Numbered from the stretch's first letter, positions 54,187 through 63,400 are shown. The stretch: 64,000 nucleotides of DNA from Bdellovibrio svalbardensis (GCF_029531655.1 NZ_JANRMI010000003.1:434001-498000); one strand, 5' to 3'. Notes: generated from the letters alone by a model not told the origin. Translations and numbers: made by a program.

Positions 54187-54540
54187 CTAGCGACGACCGC
54201 CGCCACCGAAACCACCACGTCCGCCGCCGCCACCGCCGCCGCGTCCGCCACCGAAGCCACCACGACCACCGCCGCGACCACCTTCACGTGGTTCTTGTGG
54301 ACGAGCTTCAGATACATTGATCTGACGACCGTTCAACTCAACGCCGTTTGCTCTTTCGATAGCAGCGTCAGCAGCTGAATCATCAGCCATTTCAACGAAG
54401 CCAAAACCTTTTGAACGGCCTGACTCTCTGTCCATGATAACTTTTGCTGAATCTACTGCACCGAATTGTGCGAAATGAGAGTGCAAAGCCTCGTCATCAA
54501 CTGAATAAGGCAAATTGCCTACGTATAACTTCTTAGCCAC
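54187..54540 (-). CDS. Glycine-rich RRM RNA-binding protein
   Basis: The 117-residue protein has one RRM: KLYVGNLPYSVDDEALHSHF (RNP2) and GRSKGFGFVEMAD (RNP1). An Arg/Gly-rich tail of about 35 residues follows. It is like the cold-induced Rbp proteins of cyanobacteria and other bacteria, which bind single-stranded RNA. GTG 54540 has AGGAGG 6 bases upstream; the frame from 54603 lacks a site. It is the last gene before the hairpins in front of tesA. Confidence 0.92.
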   Translation of the reverse strand: MAKKLYVGNLPYSVDDEALHSHFAQFGAVDSAKVIMDRESGRSKGFGFVEMADDSAADAAIERANGVELNGRQINVSEARPQEPREGGRGGGRGGFGGGRGGGGGGGRGGFGGGGRR

Positions 54541-54676
54541 AAAGACCTCCTGTGGATTTGTTAAACCCGAGGAAGCCTTCGAACAACATAAAATCGAGAA
54601 CAATCACTTCGGGACCTGTACCTATAAAAAACCTACTTAAAGGCTAGCATAGCGTAAGTCCCGTGCAAGCCCAATT

Positions 54677-55168
54677 TTACGATCTCATATTATTAAATTG
54701 TAAGGGTACTGCGAAGCTTCCCCCTCGTACCAGGGCGATACATTCCTGAAGATCATCGATACTTTTACCAGAGACCTTCAGTTTATCATCAGCGATTTGC
54801 GGCTGTACTTTGAGCTTGGAATCTTTGATGACTTTAATAATTTCTTTAGCAACTTCGCGGTCAATGCCTTGCTGTAAAGTGACCTTCTGGCGGAGCATTT
54901 TGCCACCAGCTGGTTCAACTTTATCAAACTTCACAGCTTTGATATCCACCCCACGGCGATGGAGCTTGGTCTGCAAGATGCTTCCCATCTGCTCGATCTT
55001 GTAATCATCTTCAGCGTTCAAAGTAATTTCTTTTTTATCTTTGTCCCAACCGATTTCAGACTTGCTGCCCTTAAAATCATAACGACCATCAACCTCTTTA
55101 CGAGCCTGATTAACAGCATTATCAATCTCTTGAATATCAAGTTCAGAAACAATATCAAACGAAGGCAT
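54677..55168 (-). CDS. yajQ: YajQ-family nucleotide-binding protein
   Basis: The 163-residue DUF520 protein begins MPSFDIVSELDIQEIDNAVNQA and has RYDFKGSKSEIG and KVTLQQGIDREVAKEIIKVIKDS, all family hallmarks. YajQ relatives bind nucleotides, and in Xanthomonas one is a c-di-GMP effector. In this c-di-GMP-rich lineage that role is possible. It lies 22 bases after the gene at 55191-55676. Confidence 0.93.
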   Translation of the reverse strand: MPSFDIVSELDIQEIDNAVNQARKEVDGRYDFKGSKSEIGWDKDKKEITLNAEDDYKIEQMGSILQTKLHRRGVDIKAVKFDKVEPAGGKMLRQKVTLQQGIDREVAKEIIKVIKDSKLKVQPQIADDKLKVSGKSIDDLQECIALVRGGSFAVPLQFNNMRS

Positions 55169-55190
55169 TGTGCTCTATCTCCGAAAAAAA

Positions 55191-55676
55191 TTAGTGACCG
55201 TGGTGGTGACCAGCGTCTCCGTGCAATCCGTGTGGATGTCCGTGCTGAAGTTCTTCAGCAGTTGCTTCACGAATTAGAACCATTTCGATTGCGAATTCCA
55301 GAGGCTGACCTGCCAATGGGTGATTTCCATCAAGAGTTACGTGAGTGTCTGTGATTTTTGAAACGCGAACAATGTGGGCTCCACCGCTCAACTCAAGGCG
55401 AAGGTGCGCGCCGATTTCAAGTTGTGGCAAATGAGCAAGTTCTTCTTTAGGAACTTCCATGAACATGTTGTCACGAACTTCGCCGTAAGCATCTTTCGCT
55501 TCCAGCTTAACAGTTTTTTTATCGCCTTCTTTAAGGTCTTTGATTTCTTCTTCAAGTTTAGGAAGGATTTGTCCAGCGCCTTCAAGGAAAGGAAGTGGTT
55601 GGCCTTGCTCTGAAGCATCCAAAACTGCTCCGTCAGGTCCTTTTAAAACATAGTTAAACGCCAATACTCTTCTCAT
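55191..55676 (-). CDS. slyD: FKBP-type peptidyl-prolyl isomerase (SlyD-like)
   Basis: The 161-residue protein starts MRRVLAFNYVLKGPDGAVLDAS. FKBP active-site parts are LPFLEGAGQILPKLEEEI and an IF-type insert with DAYGEVRDNMFMEVPKEEL. The His-rich tail (HGHPHGLHGDAGHHHGH) is the metal-binding end known from SlyD. It catalyses prolyl isomerisation, assists folding and may carry nickel. Confidence 0.93.
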   Translation of the reverse strand: MRRVLAFNYVLKGPDGAVLDASEQGQPLPFLEGAGQILPKLEEEIKDLKEGDKKTVKLEAKDAYGEVRDNMFMEVPKEELAHLPQLEIGAHLRLELSGGAHIVRVSKITDTHVTLDGNHPLAGQPLEFAIEMVLIREATAEELQHGHPHGLHGDAGHHHGH

Positions 55677-55832
55677 TTTGAGGCTCCTTTTTTATGGGGG
55701 CAGGTATCCCATTGAACTGGACCTTTGGCAACCGTAATGCCCCGTATTTCTCAATATTTAACAGCGGGGGCTTGAAAACCCTAGGCCCACTTAGGTATAA
55801 TTAAGATAGAGAACGCACCAGAAGGGGGATTC

Positions 55833-56366
55833 ATGCATCACATGGCCTCAGTGAGGTCTTTGTTGCTCAACGCAAGTTACGAGCCCATGCGGATTGTAAG
55901 TTGGCAAAAAGCCTTGGTTTTGTGGTTTCAGGATAAGGTTGAGATACTCGAATATCATTCAGCCTTCGCTCGGTCGGTCCATTTAAGGTTTAAGCTGCCC
56001 AGTGTTTTGCGGCTGAGGACCTACGTTCGACCCCGGGCCAATCATGCCGTGCGGTTCTGCCGCGAAAATGTATATATCCGCGATAATTACACCTGCCAAT
56101 ACTGCGGCACAAAGTTTCACGCCAAGCAGCTCACTCTTGATCACGTCGTCCCCGCATCTCATAACGGACCTAAAAATTGGACAAATGTTGTTTCCGCTTG
56201 TCGCGATTGCAATCAACGCAAAGCAAATCGCACGCCGCGAACAGCAAATATGCCTTTACTGACAGAGCCGCGTGCTCCATCGTGGTTACCAACACTGGAA
56301 TTAGAAATCAGTGCCGACCACGTTCCGCCCGATTGGGCGCCCTATTTAAGGCTTAAAACAGGATGA
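55833..56366 (+). CDS. HNH endonuclease
   Basis: The 177-residue protein has an HNH domain at about 87-132: two CxxC zinc pairs (CQYCG; CRDC) around LTLDHVVPASHNGPKNWTNVV with the catalytic His pair and Asn. The N-terminal part, LLNASYEPMRIVSWQKALVLW, is typical of a wide family of bacterial housekeeping HNH proteins of unknown role. The next gene overlaps by 4 bases. Confidence 0.9.
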   Translation: MHHMASVRSLLLNASYEPMRIVSWQKALVLWFQDKVEILEYHSAFARSVHLRFKLPSVLRLRTYVRPRANHAVRFCRENVYIRDNYTCQYCGTKFHAKQLTLDHVVPASHNGPKNWTNVVSACRDCNQRKANRTPRTANMPLLTEPRAPSWLPTLELEISADHVPPDWAPYLRLKTG

Positions 56367-56842
56367 CATCGAAGTACGAAATCAGGCTGAACTCCAAGAT
56401 TGATATCCGACGGATATACACAAATGAAACTCTTCCTTTACGCAAAAAAGTTTTAAAACCTTTTCTGACAGAGGAAGAGTGCATAAACCCCGGTGACGAC
56501 CTGACGTCGACTTATCATTTCGGATTGTTCCAGGAAAATAAACTCATCTCGATCTCGACCTTTATTCAAGAAGGTCATCCTGATTTTCTCTCGACATTTC
56601 CTTATCGCCTGCGCGGAATGGCCACGGATACAGAATTTCAAGGACAAGGTCTTGGTGGAATTCTGCTTCAACACGGTGTTGAATATTTGCGACAAAAAGA
56701 ATGCGACTTTTTATGGTTCAATGCTCGCATCAAAGCATTTCCTTTTTATGAAAAATTGGGCTTTTCATACTATGGTCCACTCTTCGACATCAAGGACATC
56801 GGCCCCCATAAAGTCATGTACAAGATTCTTATTCCCAAGTAG
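56363..56842 (+). CDS. GNAT N-acetyltransferase
   Basis: The 159-residue GNAT protein has the acetyl-CoA motif A, RGMATDTEFQGQGLGGILLQHGVEYLR, and FPFYEKLGFSYYG (motif B). It is translationally coupled to the HNH gene. The acceptor is unknown; small cytosolic GNATs of this length often act on amino groups of metabolites. Confidence 0.88.
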   Translation: MTSKYEIRLNSKIDIRRIYTNETLPLRKKVLKPFLTEEECINPGDDLTSTYHFGLFQENKLISISTFIQEGHPDFLSTFPYRLRGMATDTEFQGQGLGGILLQHGVEYLRQKECDFLWFNARIKAFPFYEKLGFSYYGPLFDIKDIGPHKVMYKILIPK

Positions 56843-56874
56843 TCTTTCCAGATGCATCTGCTAAGGAGAAACCG

Positions 56875-58515
56875 GTGAATAAGGATATTCATAATCAACT
56901 CGTTTCGGCTTTGACCACGATCATCAGCGAAACCAACGGCATCTCCTTATCCGACACGATTGATCTTCTCTTGTCGTCCGATTTGCAAAGAACTCATCGC
57001 GAAGCCTACGATCTCGTTTTCGAATTTCGGGATTTACTCAACCGCTTTCAAATAAACCAAGTTGTAATCTCGGCTTTATTGAAGCACCCGGTTTCTGCGG
57101 CGCTTTTTGAGTTCTTTAAAAACTTCCCTTTAAAATATCATGAAGAGCATATCCATCTGACTGGAGCGATCTCCGCAGAGTTTCTATATCCTCGCCTGAT
57201 GAAGCTTCTGGAAGGCCCGGATAAAAAACTTTATGAGGAAAAAATCACGGAAGTTTATGGCGCCGATGCTTTGCCGATCCGCACGGTGGGCGATGTCGAC
57301 CGCTTGATTCGCCTGCAAGAAAACGAAGGCTTTTCACGCTATCTTAAAATTTTGTATTTGCCGAAGTTGATCTTCCTCAATCGTGAAGTGCATGCCGAAG
57401 CCGCCTATCATATGGCAAACGAACTGCGCGAAAAGTACAACGTGGGCTCCATCCGCCTGAAGTTCTCATTGTCGCGTTCGACTTCCAGCTCTTCCGAGCA
57501 GATCCCGGGTATTGAAAACGTCACCCCGGAAGATGTCGTCTTGGGTCTTTATGATGGCTTTAAAAAATTCAAAGATGAGCATCCTGATTTTAATTTTATC
57601 CTTTCGCCGTCATTCAGAAAAGAAGCCAATCACTTTGACTCAGAAAGATTTAGCAATCGCAAAGATCACTTCATGGAGCAAATTGACGAGCTGGTGCAGA
57701 TGCTCGACAAGCATCCGTTTCTTGTGCCCCATATGACGGATGTGGACACTGTCGGCGATGAGCGCGAGCTTTACCGCAAAGAGCATTTCAATGAGATGCA
57801 GGCCGGGTTTAGAAAGTTGCAATATCGTGGCTTTAAAATCCGCTCGCATCACGGAGAAACTTGGCACACTCTCAAGAAAGGCATTCAAGCCGTCGACAAT
57901 GCCATGAACATTTGGCATATCGACACGCTCGAGCATGGAATCAGCCTGGGGATTAATCCCAACAAGTATTTCCATCGCCTGTATCAGGAAATCTTGCGAA
58001 AGAACCAGGGCGGACTTCCAATCACGAACAAGGACCCTCTTTACCGCGAGTTGACAGAGCTTGATTGGGGCCACCACCACGCTGTCCTTGAAAAACTGAA
58101 AAAGGGTGAACCGCTTAATGAACAAGAAGATATTCTTTTCGTAAAGGCGAAGTTCCATACAGCACGCGAAGTGGAGCACTATCAGCATGACGTTTTGAAT
58201 CGTATGATTCAAAAAGGCGTGACGCTGGTGTCGCTCCCCTCTTCAAACAACAAATTGACCGGTAAGTTTGAGGACTACAAAGACCATCCGTTCTCATGGT
58301 GGGAGAAAAAAGGCGTACAATTGGGCGTCGGAACCGACAATCACATCACGCTGAACACCAACTTCATCTATGAAATGCTGATTTTGCTTTACACGGACGC
58401 TGTAAATCTTAAAATCACTAAGCTTCTTATGGTTACCACTGGCGAGACTCGTCGTCCGTTCATCAGTCATCTGCTGTGGACCATGAAAAAGAATTTACGC
58501 AAAGTAACCTCGTAA
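56875..58515 (+). CDS. Adenosine-deaminase-like metallohydrolase, divergent
   Basis: The 546-residue enzyme follows the ADA/AMP-deaminase order: HIHLTGAISAEFL (metal HxH) near 96, HHGET (HxxE) near 325, DTLEHGISLG near 352, SLPSSNNKL near 455, and GVGTDNHITLNT near 485 where classic ADAs have TDDP. An N-terminal helical region of about 90 residues makes it much longer than usual (about 340). GTG 56875 follows AAGGAGAAACCG. Substrate is unclear; AMP or a modified nucleoside is possible. Confidence 0.8.
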   Translation: MNKDIHNQLVSALTTIISETNGISLSDTIDLLLSSDLQRTHREAYDLVFEFRDLLNRFQINQVVISALLKHPVSAALFEFFKNFPLKYHEEHIHLTGAISAEFLYPRLMKLLEGPDKKLYEEKITEVYGADALPIRTVGDVDRLIRLQENEGFSRYLKILYLPKLIFLNREVHAEAAYHMANELREKYNVGSIRLKFSLSRSTSSSSEQIPGIENVTPEDVVLGLYDGFKKFKDEHPDFNFILSPSFRKEANHFDSERFSNRKDHFMEQIDELVQMLDKHPFLVPHMTDVDTVGDERELYRKEHFNEMQAGFRKLQYRGFKIRSHHGETWHTLKKGIQAVDNAMNIWHIDTLEHGISLGINPNKYFHRLYQEILRKNQGGLPITNKDPLYRELTELDWGHHHAVLEKLKKGEPLNEQEDILFVKAKFHTAREVEHYQHDVLNRMIQKGVTLVSLPSSNNKLTGKFEDYKDHPFSWWEKKGVQLGVGTDNHITLNTNFIYEMLILLYTDAVNLKITKLLMVTTGETRRPFISHLLWTMKKNLRKVTS

Positions 58516-58547
58516 AATATTCTCTTAACAGAAAGATTCAGCACGGA

Positions 58548-59804
58548 ATGACAGCAAAGAAAAATCTTCTTAAAGAACTTCTCAGCAAACAGATGCTTAT
58601 CATTTTCCTTCTTGGCTTCTCCAGCGGTCTTCCGCTGGCGTTGACGGGCGGAACTTTGAAAACCTGGCTCTCCCGCGAGCATGTGGACATCAGCACAATT
58701 GGTTATTTTAGCTGGGTGGGCATTGCCTACTCTTTGAAATTCCTTTGGTCGCCACTTTTAGATCGTTTTACTTTGTTTAAAGTCGGTCGTCGTCGCAGCT
58801 GGATGCTGACCATGCAAGTGGCCCTCATCGGCAGCTTGGCATATATGGGAACTTTGGAACCAACTTTGAACTTGCCGGTGATGGCAACCATGGCCGTTTT
58901 GATTTCATTCTTCAGTGCGACTCAAGACATTGCGATCGATGCTTATCGCCGCGAGCTATTGACCAATGAAGAACTGGGACTGGGGTCTTCGCTCAATATT
59001 TACGGCTATCGTATTGCCATGTTGATTGCTGGCGGTGCCGGTATCGGTTTGGTCGGTTCAAGTATTTGGCCGATTAGCTGGGGTCAGCTCTATTTCCTTA
59101 TGGCCGGCTGTATGTTCGTGGGTTTGATTACAACACTTCTTGCCCCGGAACCAAAACTCGACAGTCCTCCTCCAAAAACTTTGTTGCAAGCGATCGTCGA
59201 TCCCTTTGCAGAATTTTTGAAACGTCCGGGGGCTTGGTACATCCTGGCTTTCGTTTTGTTGTTTAAACTTGGCGATGCTTTGGCGATTGCCCTGTTGAAC
59301 CCTTTCTATGTTGAGATTGGTTTTAGTAATGCCGACATCGGCTTGATCGCGAAAACTTTCGGATTGATCTCTTCACTGGTGGGCTTCTTCTTGGGTGGCG
59401 TGGTGATTTACTATCTAGGTATTTACCGCTCCCTGTGGACCTTTGGCATCTTGCAAGCCATCTCCACGGCGTCTTTTGCAGTGCTAACATACACCGGCGC
59501 GCAACTTGTTCCGTTTGCACTAGTTGTAATCTTCGAAGATGTCAGCACGGGTATGGCCACTTCTGCTTTTGTCGCCTTCATGGCGGCGCTAAGTAACAAG
59601 AAGTACACGGCCACTCAATACGCTATCCTTTCTAGTATTGCGACTCTAGGAAGAACCTTTTTCTCTGGTTTTACCGGAGACATGGTGAAATATTTAGGAT
59701 GGGCGAATTTCTATTATGTGTGCGCCCTGATCGCAATTCCAGGATTGTTAATGCTTCTGGGAATGCGCAAATATCACACTGATGACATGCTCAAATCTGC
59801 CTAG
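58548..59804 (+). CDS. ampG: AmpG-like muropeptide MFS permease
   Basis: The 418-residue 12-helix MFS protein begins MLIIFLLGFSSGLPLALTGGTLKTWLSREHVD, then FLWSPLLDRF and FFSATQDIAIDAYRRELL, the AmpG hallmark with conserved charged residues. AmpG imports GlcNAc-anhydroMurNAc peptides. For a predator it could recover prey wall fragments. ATG 58548 starts at the family N-terminus; the frame from 58476 overlaps the deaminase-like gene. Confidence 0.92.
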   Translation: MTAKKNLLKELLSKQMLIIFLLGFSSGLPLALTGGTLKTWLSREHVDISTIGYFSWVGIAYSLKFLWSPLLDRFTLFKVGRRRSWMLTMQVALIGSLAYMGTLEPTLNLPVMATMAVLISFFSATQDIAIDAYRRELLTNEELGLGSSLNIYGYRIAMLIAGGAGIGLVGSSIWPISWGQLYFLMAGCMFVGLITTLLAPEPKLDSPPPKTLLQAIVDPFAEFLKRPGAWYILAFVLLFKLGDALAIALLNPFYVEIGFSNADIGLIAKTFGLISSLVGFFLGGVVIYYLGIYRSLWTFGILQAISTASFAVLTYTGAQLVPFALVVIFEDVSTGMATSAFVAFMAALSNKKYTATQYAILSSIATLGRTFFSGFTGDMVKYLGWANFYYVCALIAIPGLLMLLGMRKYHTDDMLKSA

Positions 59805-59858
59805 TGTTTTGTTACACTGGATCTGTCTTCAAAAAAATGTGCCCTCTAAACTGGGGGC

Positions 59859-60968
59859 ATGTATCTAGAAAACTTTTATTCAATAAAGCCGCCGTATTCA
59901 AGCACTCAAGAAGAGTGCTTTCTTTGGTTGTCTGAAGCTCACCACATCGCTCAAAAGGATCGGCATGATACGACGGAAGGGTACCTAAAACTCTTTCACC
60001 GTGTCGGCTGCACGCAAGGACAAATTGGACGTCGTTACTTTTTCACGTCCGACTTGTCTGAAGGCGATTGGGATCACAAACAGATCTACCCAGTGCACGC
60101 TTCCGCTCGCGGAGCAACCATGCAACAGCGGCATGAGTTCTTTCATAAAACCGTCAAAAAATTATTTGATGATATTTATGAAGAACGCCCATTCCCGAAT
60201 GACATCATCCATGTCAGTTGCACGGGTTATATTTCACCGAGTGCGGCACAACTGACGGCGCTCAAATCAAAAAAACCTGTCACCGTCACTCACTCTTATC
60301 ATATGGGCTGCTACGGCGCCTTTCCCGCTTTGCGTATGGCTTCGGGATTTTTGGCGAACCAAGAAATCCTGGGCAACAAGAAATCCGTCGACTTGGTTCA
60401 CACCGAACTTTGCAGCTTACATTTGAATCCCCAGGACAGCAGCCTGGAACAACTGGTGATTCAAAGTTTGTTTGCGGACGGATGCATTGCCTACTCGATG
60501 ACCCATGAAGCGCCCAAGCAAGGATTTAAATTATTATCCCTTTATGAAGAGCTGATTCCCGAAACATCAGATGCGATGGAGTGGATGGTTTCTGATTGGG
60601 GTATGAAGATGACTCTCTCCAAAGATGTACCCAGCATGGTGGGCTCGAAAGTCCGCGATTTCACTTTCCGATGGCTCAAGGATCGCAATTACAATATCGA
60701 CCACATTCAAAAGAATGCCATTTTCGCCGTTCACCCTGGCGGGCCGAAAATCATTGATCAAGTAAAAGAAAAACTCGAACTTCGCGAAGACCAAGTCGCC
60801 GCGAGCCGTGAATTGCTGCGTGAACGCGGCAACATGTCTTCCGCAACTTTGCCTCACCTGTGGCAAAAAATTCTTAATGACGACAAAGTTCCTTCAGGCA
60901 CGCCCATCATCAGCTTTGCTTTCGGCCCAGGTCTGACGATTTGTGCAGGATACATGGAGAAACTCTAA
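59859..60968 (+). CDS. Type III polyketide synthase (chalcone-synthase-like)
   Basis: The 369-residue protein has the thiolase-fold Cys-His-Asn triad: Cys in SYHMGCYGAFPALRMA, His in FAVHPGGPKIIDQV and Asn in RERGNMSSATLPH, with SFAFGPGLTICAG near the end. Such enzymes build alkylpyrones, resorcinols or other aromatic polyketides from fatty acyl-CoA and malonyl-CoA. A one-base overlap with a small membrane protein gene suggests a two-gene unit. No methyltransferase neighbour of the usual ICMT type is recognisable. Confidence 0.9.
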   Translation: MYLENFYSIKPPYSSTQEECFLWLSEAHHIAQKDRHDTTEGYLKLFHRVGCTQGQIGRRYFFTSDLSEGDWDHKQIYPVHASARGATMQQRHEFFHKTVKKLFDDIYEERPFPNDIIHVSCTGYISPSAAQLTALKSKKPVTVTHSYHMGCYGAFPALRMASGFLANQEILGNKKSVDLVHTELCSLHLNPQDSSLEQLVIQSLFADGCIAYSMTHEAPKQGFKLLSLYEELIPETSDAMEWMVSDWGMKMTLSKDVPSMVGSKVRDFTFRWLKDRNYNIDHIQKNAIFAVHPGGPKIIDQVKEKLELREDQVAASRELLRERGNMSSATLPHLWQKILNDDKVPSGTPIISFAFGPGLTICAGYMEKL

Positions 60969-61468
60969 TGAGCGCCTTTCTGATCGTTTCCGCCATTCAA
61001 GGGACTTCCATCCTGGTCGATGAATTTTTCTTTCATCACCGGCGAACGATGCCCCGCTGGGAACGCCTGGGGCATCCGATCGATACGGCCACAGTCTTGG
61101 CTTGCTTGTACTTTCTTTATTTTACGGATCCGACCCCACTCAACATTACGATTTACTACGTGATGGCCCTGGCATCTTGCCTTTGCATCACCAAGGATGA
61201 GTGGGTGCACTGGAAGTACTGCGGCCCGACCGAGATGTGGCTGCACGCTATGCTCTTCGTCACGCACCCCTTACTGCTGTTTTCAGCGATGGCCGAATGG
61301 CAAACCGAGCGCCCCGCCTTCCTGATGGTCGCCCTGGGGGTCACGGTCTTTTTCGTCTATCAGATCGTCTTCTGGAATTTCCTAGAGCCTTACCTTCGCA
61401 GGCTAAAGGCCGAAAAGCGCAATCGCGCAATTTCGAAGGATGAGTTGTATGAATACTTTGGGGAATAG
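60968..61468 (+). CDS. Small integral membrane protein coupled to the type III PKS
   Basis: The 166-residue product has about four hydrophobic segments (LACLYFLYFTD, ITIYYVMALASCLCI, MLFVTHPLLLFSAM, LMVALGVTVFFVYQIVFWNFL) and acidic or His-rich loops: DEFFFHHRR and KDEWVHWKYCGPTEMWLHA. Spaced His, Asp and Glu residues recall membrane di-iron enzymes, but I cannot name the family. ATG 60968 is in a TAATG junction with the PKS stop. Confidence 0.75.
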   Translation: MSAFLIVSAIQGTSILVDEFFFHHRRTMPRWERLGHPIDTATVLACLYFLYFTDPTPLNITIYYVMALASCLCITKDEWVHWKYCGPTEMWLHAMLFVTHPLLLFSAMAEWQTERPAFLMVALGVTVFFVYQIVFWNFLEPYLRRLKAEKRNRAISKDELYEYFGE

Positions 61469-61535
61469 CTAAAATTTAAGGCCTAGAGCTCTTGCTTTGC
61501 CACTTTGCGACATGTTATCTTGATCTTCCTATTGC

Positions 61536-61626
61536 GGAGGGTTGGCCGAGTGGCTGAAGGCGCTCGCTTGGAAAGCGAGTTTACACCAAAAGTGTAACGC
61601 GAGTTCGAATCTCGCATCCTCCGCCA
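61536..61626 (+). tRNA. tRNA-Ser (GGA)
   Basis: Acceptor GGAGGGT (61536-61542) pairs with ATCCTCC (61616-61622); G is the discriminator and CCA is encoded. The anticodon stem CTCGC/GCGAG holds loop TTGGAAA with anticodon GGA. A long variable arm (TTACACCAAAAGTGTAA), typical of serine tRNAs, and GTTCGAATC T-loop follow. The 3' half is read through by the recombinase gene on the other strand. Confidence 0.96.
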
Positions 61627-63212
61627 TTTTTGATAGTAGTCGAACCCTCGATAGGGTGAACCTTAGAATCCTTTAAATTTGAATAGCCTCCGTAAACCCC
61701 AAGCCTCAGCTTGGTCGCGTGTATTTCTGCGAACTGAATGGCGTTATCAAAGACTTCGCGGTGCTTTTCTTTTGGGGCCTCGCTGAGGTGTTTGATGGCA
61801 TACTCAACCCGAGCCTTTAAGGAGCTTTCGCTAACACTCGATTGCGAGGACTTTCTTTTTTGGGACTCTAACTCCAATAAACCTGCCTTAAGCTCTTGGG
61901 TTTTTTTATTGATTTCCGTTAGACGTTTATAAAAAAGCTCTGCGGAAAGCTCCGAAGGAAGCTCTTCTATCCGTTGTATAATATTTTGCGCCTTCTTTTC
62001 GTTGACCTTGATGTCTTCGGCAATTGTTTTGATTCTGGATTCAATCAAAGGCAGTTCTTTATTATTCGCGTTTTCATAGGCTTCAATTGCTTTAGCCATA
62101 AGCTCTGGTCGCGCAAGGATCTGCTTGAGGGAACTTAAAACTAAATCCTCGAACTTCATAGCTCGGACTCTTTGGACTTGGCATTTGTGCTTTGCGACTC
62201 CGGCCATGTTCAAAGTGCGGGCATGATCGTAATAAAAGTGCTTCTGGATTTTGCCATGAGCACTCTTACCATTGAGATGCTTGCCGCATTCACCACAAAT
62301 CACTTTCCCTGTGAGCGGATAAGGATAGGTCTTCCATTCATCGGGTTTGAATCTTCTTCTGTTTGATTCAAGGATATTTTGAACCGCTGCAAAATCCTTC
62401 ACCTCGATGATTGATTGCCATGAAGCCTTCACTTGACGAACATCGCCGCGTTTCTTATTGATCTCGCGCATTCCGATAAAAGTTGCATTAGTTAATAAAT
62501 GATAAAGACTGGCCACTGTGAATTTGTTGCCGCCTTTGGATTCACCTTTGCCATTGATGTAAGACTTGGTGCGAATACCAAGGTCATTTAATTTCAAACA
62601 AGTCTGACGCAGGTTTTTTATCTCTAAGAAAATCTTAAAAATTATTTTAACGGAATCAGCGTCCGTCTCATCAATTAAAAGACTTCCCGGATTTTCAGGA
62701 TTGCGCTTGTACCCAAGCGGAATCACGCCGCCATTCCATAGGCCACGTTCTGCGCGACTGGTAAAGTTGGCGGTAATCCTTTCACCAGTTTGTTTTCTTT
62801 CGAACTGATTGAAGTTCACAAGATTAAACATCATTAGCTCGCCAGCCGCCGTGGTCGTGTCGAACTGTTCACGAAGGGTGACTAGCTTGACCTTATGTTC
62901 TTTGAAAAAATCTAACAGACCACAAAAGTCTTTGATGGATCTTGATAGTCGCGAAAGTTCCGACGCCAGAACCAAATTGATTCGGCCAACGCGAATGTCT
63001 GAAAGAAGTCTTTGGAATTCAGGACGGTTCATGTCCTTGCCTGACTTAGCTTCGTCGCAATAGACATCGACGATAGTGCCCCAGTTGGGCTCGCGTCGAT
63101 TTTGTCCATCGATGTATTCTTCAGCTCGTCGTCGTTGTGAAACTAACGATCCTTCAAGAATCTTGGCCTGCTCTTCTGTAGAAACGCGAAGATAAATTCC
63201 AATCCTATTCAT
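61581..63212 (-). CDS. Large serine recombinase of an element integrated at tRNA-Ser
   Basis: The 543-residue site-specific recombinase shows a resolvase domain at 1-150 (IGIYLRVSTEEQ with catalytic Ser; ELSRLSRS), Recombinase domain at about 165-270, and a zinc ribbon (ICGECGKHLNG ... HKCQVQ). A coiled coil lies at about 375-455. The last residues, GCEIRTRVTLLV, are encoded by the tRNA-Ser 3' half, as in elements integrated at tRNA ends. ATG 63212 follows GGAAGGAGG and overlaps the upstream gene (ATGA). Integration or excision function is likely; the rest of the element lies past the window. Confidence 0.92.
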   Translation of the reverse strand: MNRIGIYLRVSTEEQAKILEGSLVSQRRRAEEYIDGQNRREPNWGTIVDVYCDEAKSGKDMNRPEFQRLLSDIRVGRINLVLASELSRLSRSIKDFCGLLDFFKEHKVKLVTLREQFDTTTAAGELMMFNLVNFNQFERKQTGERITANFTSRAERGLWNGGVIPLGYKRNPENPGSLLIDETDADSVKIIFKIFLEIKNLRQTCLKLNDLGIRTKSYINGKGESKGGNKFTVASLYHLLTNATFIGMREINKKRGDVRQVKASWQSIIEVKDFAAVQNILESNRRRFKPDEWKTYPYPLTGKVICGECGKHLNGKSAHGKIQKHFYYDHARTLNMAGVAKHKCQVQRVRAMKFEDLVLSSLKQILARPELMAKAIEAYENANNKELPLIESRIKTIAEDIKVNEKKAQNIIQRIEELPSELSAELFYKRLTEINKKTQELKAGLLELESQKRKSSQSSVSESSLKARVEYAIKHLSEAPKEKHREVFDNAIQFAEIHATKLRLGVYGGYSNLKDSKVHPIEGSTTIKNGGGCEIRTRVTLLV

Positions 63213-63400
63213 GCGGCCTCCTTCCAAACGACCTCTTCTTTTCGGTCATTCCGTGTGATTTCTAAAAGCTTTGCATTTTGATTTCTTAAGAGTGTTTCAA
63301 TCTCAAGCAGTGCCGCCACTAGCTGAACTCTTTTACGGTTTAATTCGTTCTCACTAATGCAAACTTCGCGCTGTTCGATCTTTAAGTCCTCTATAATCAA
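63209..63400 (-). CDS. Small helical protein coupled to the recombinase
   Basis: The 63-residue product is predicted to be a charged coiled coil (LNRKRVQLVAALLEIETLLRNQNAKLLE). It overlaps the recombinase start by 4 bases. The first in-frame start is TTG 63400, which lacks its own strong site. Just upstream a mini-ORF (GTG 63421, AAAGGAGGT before it) encodes MAKEFLN and ends in TGA overlapping that TTG, with a TTTAAAT slippery heptamer right before the stop. The spacer 63429-63488 is T-rich with no gene. Confidence 0.65.
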   Translation of the reverse strand: MIIEDLKIEQREVCISENELNRKRVQLVAALLEIETLLRNQNAKLLEITRNDRKEEVVWKEAA

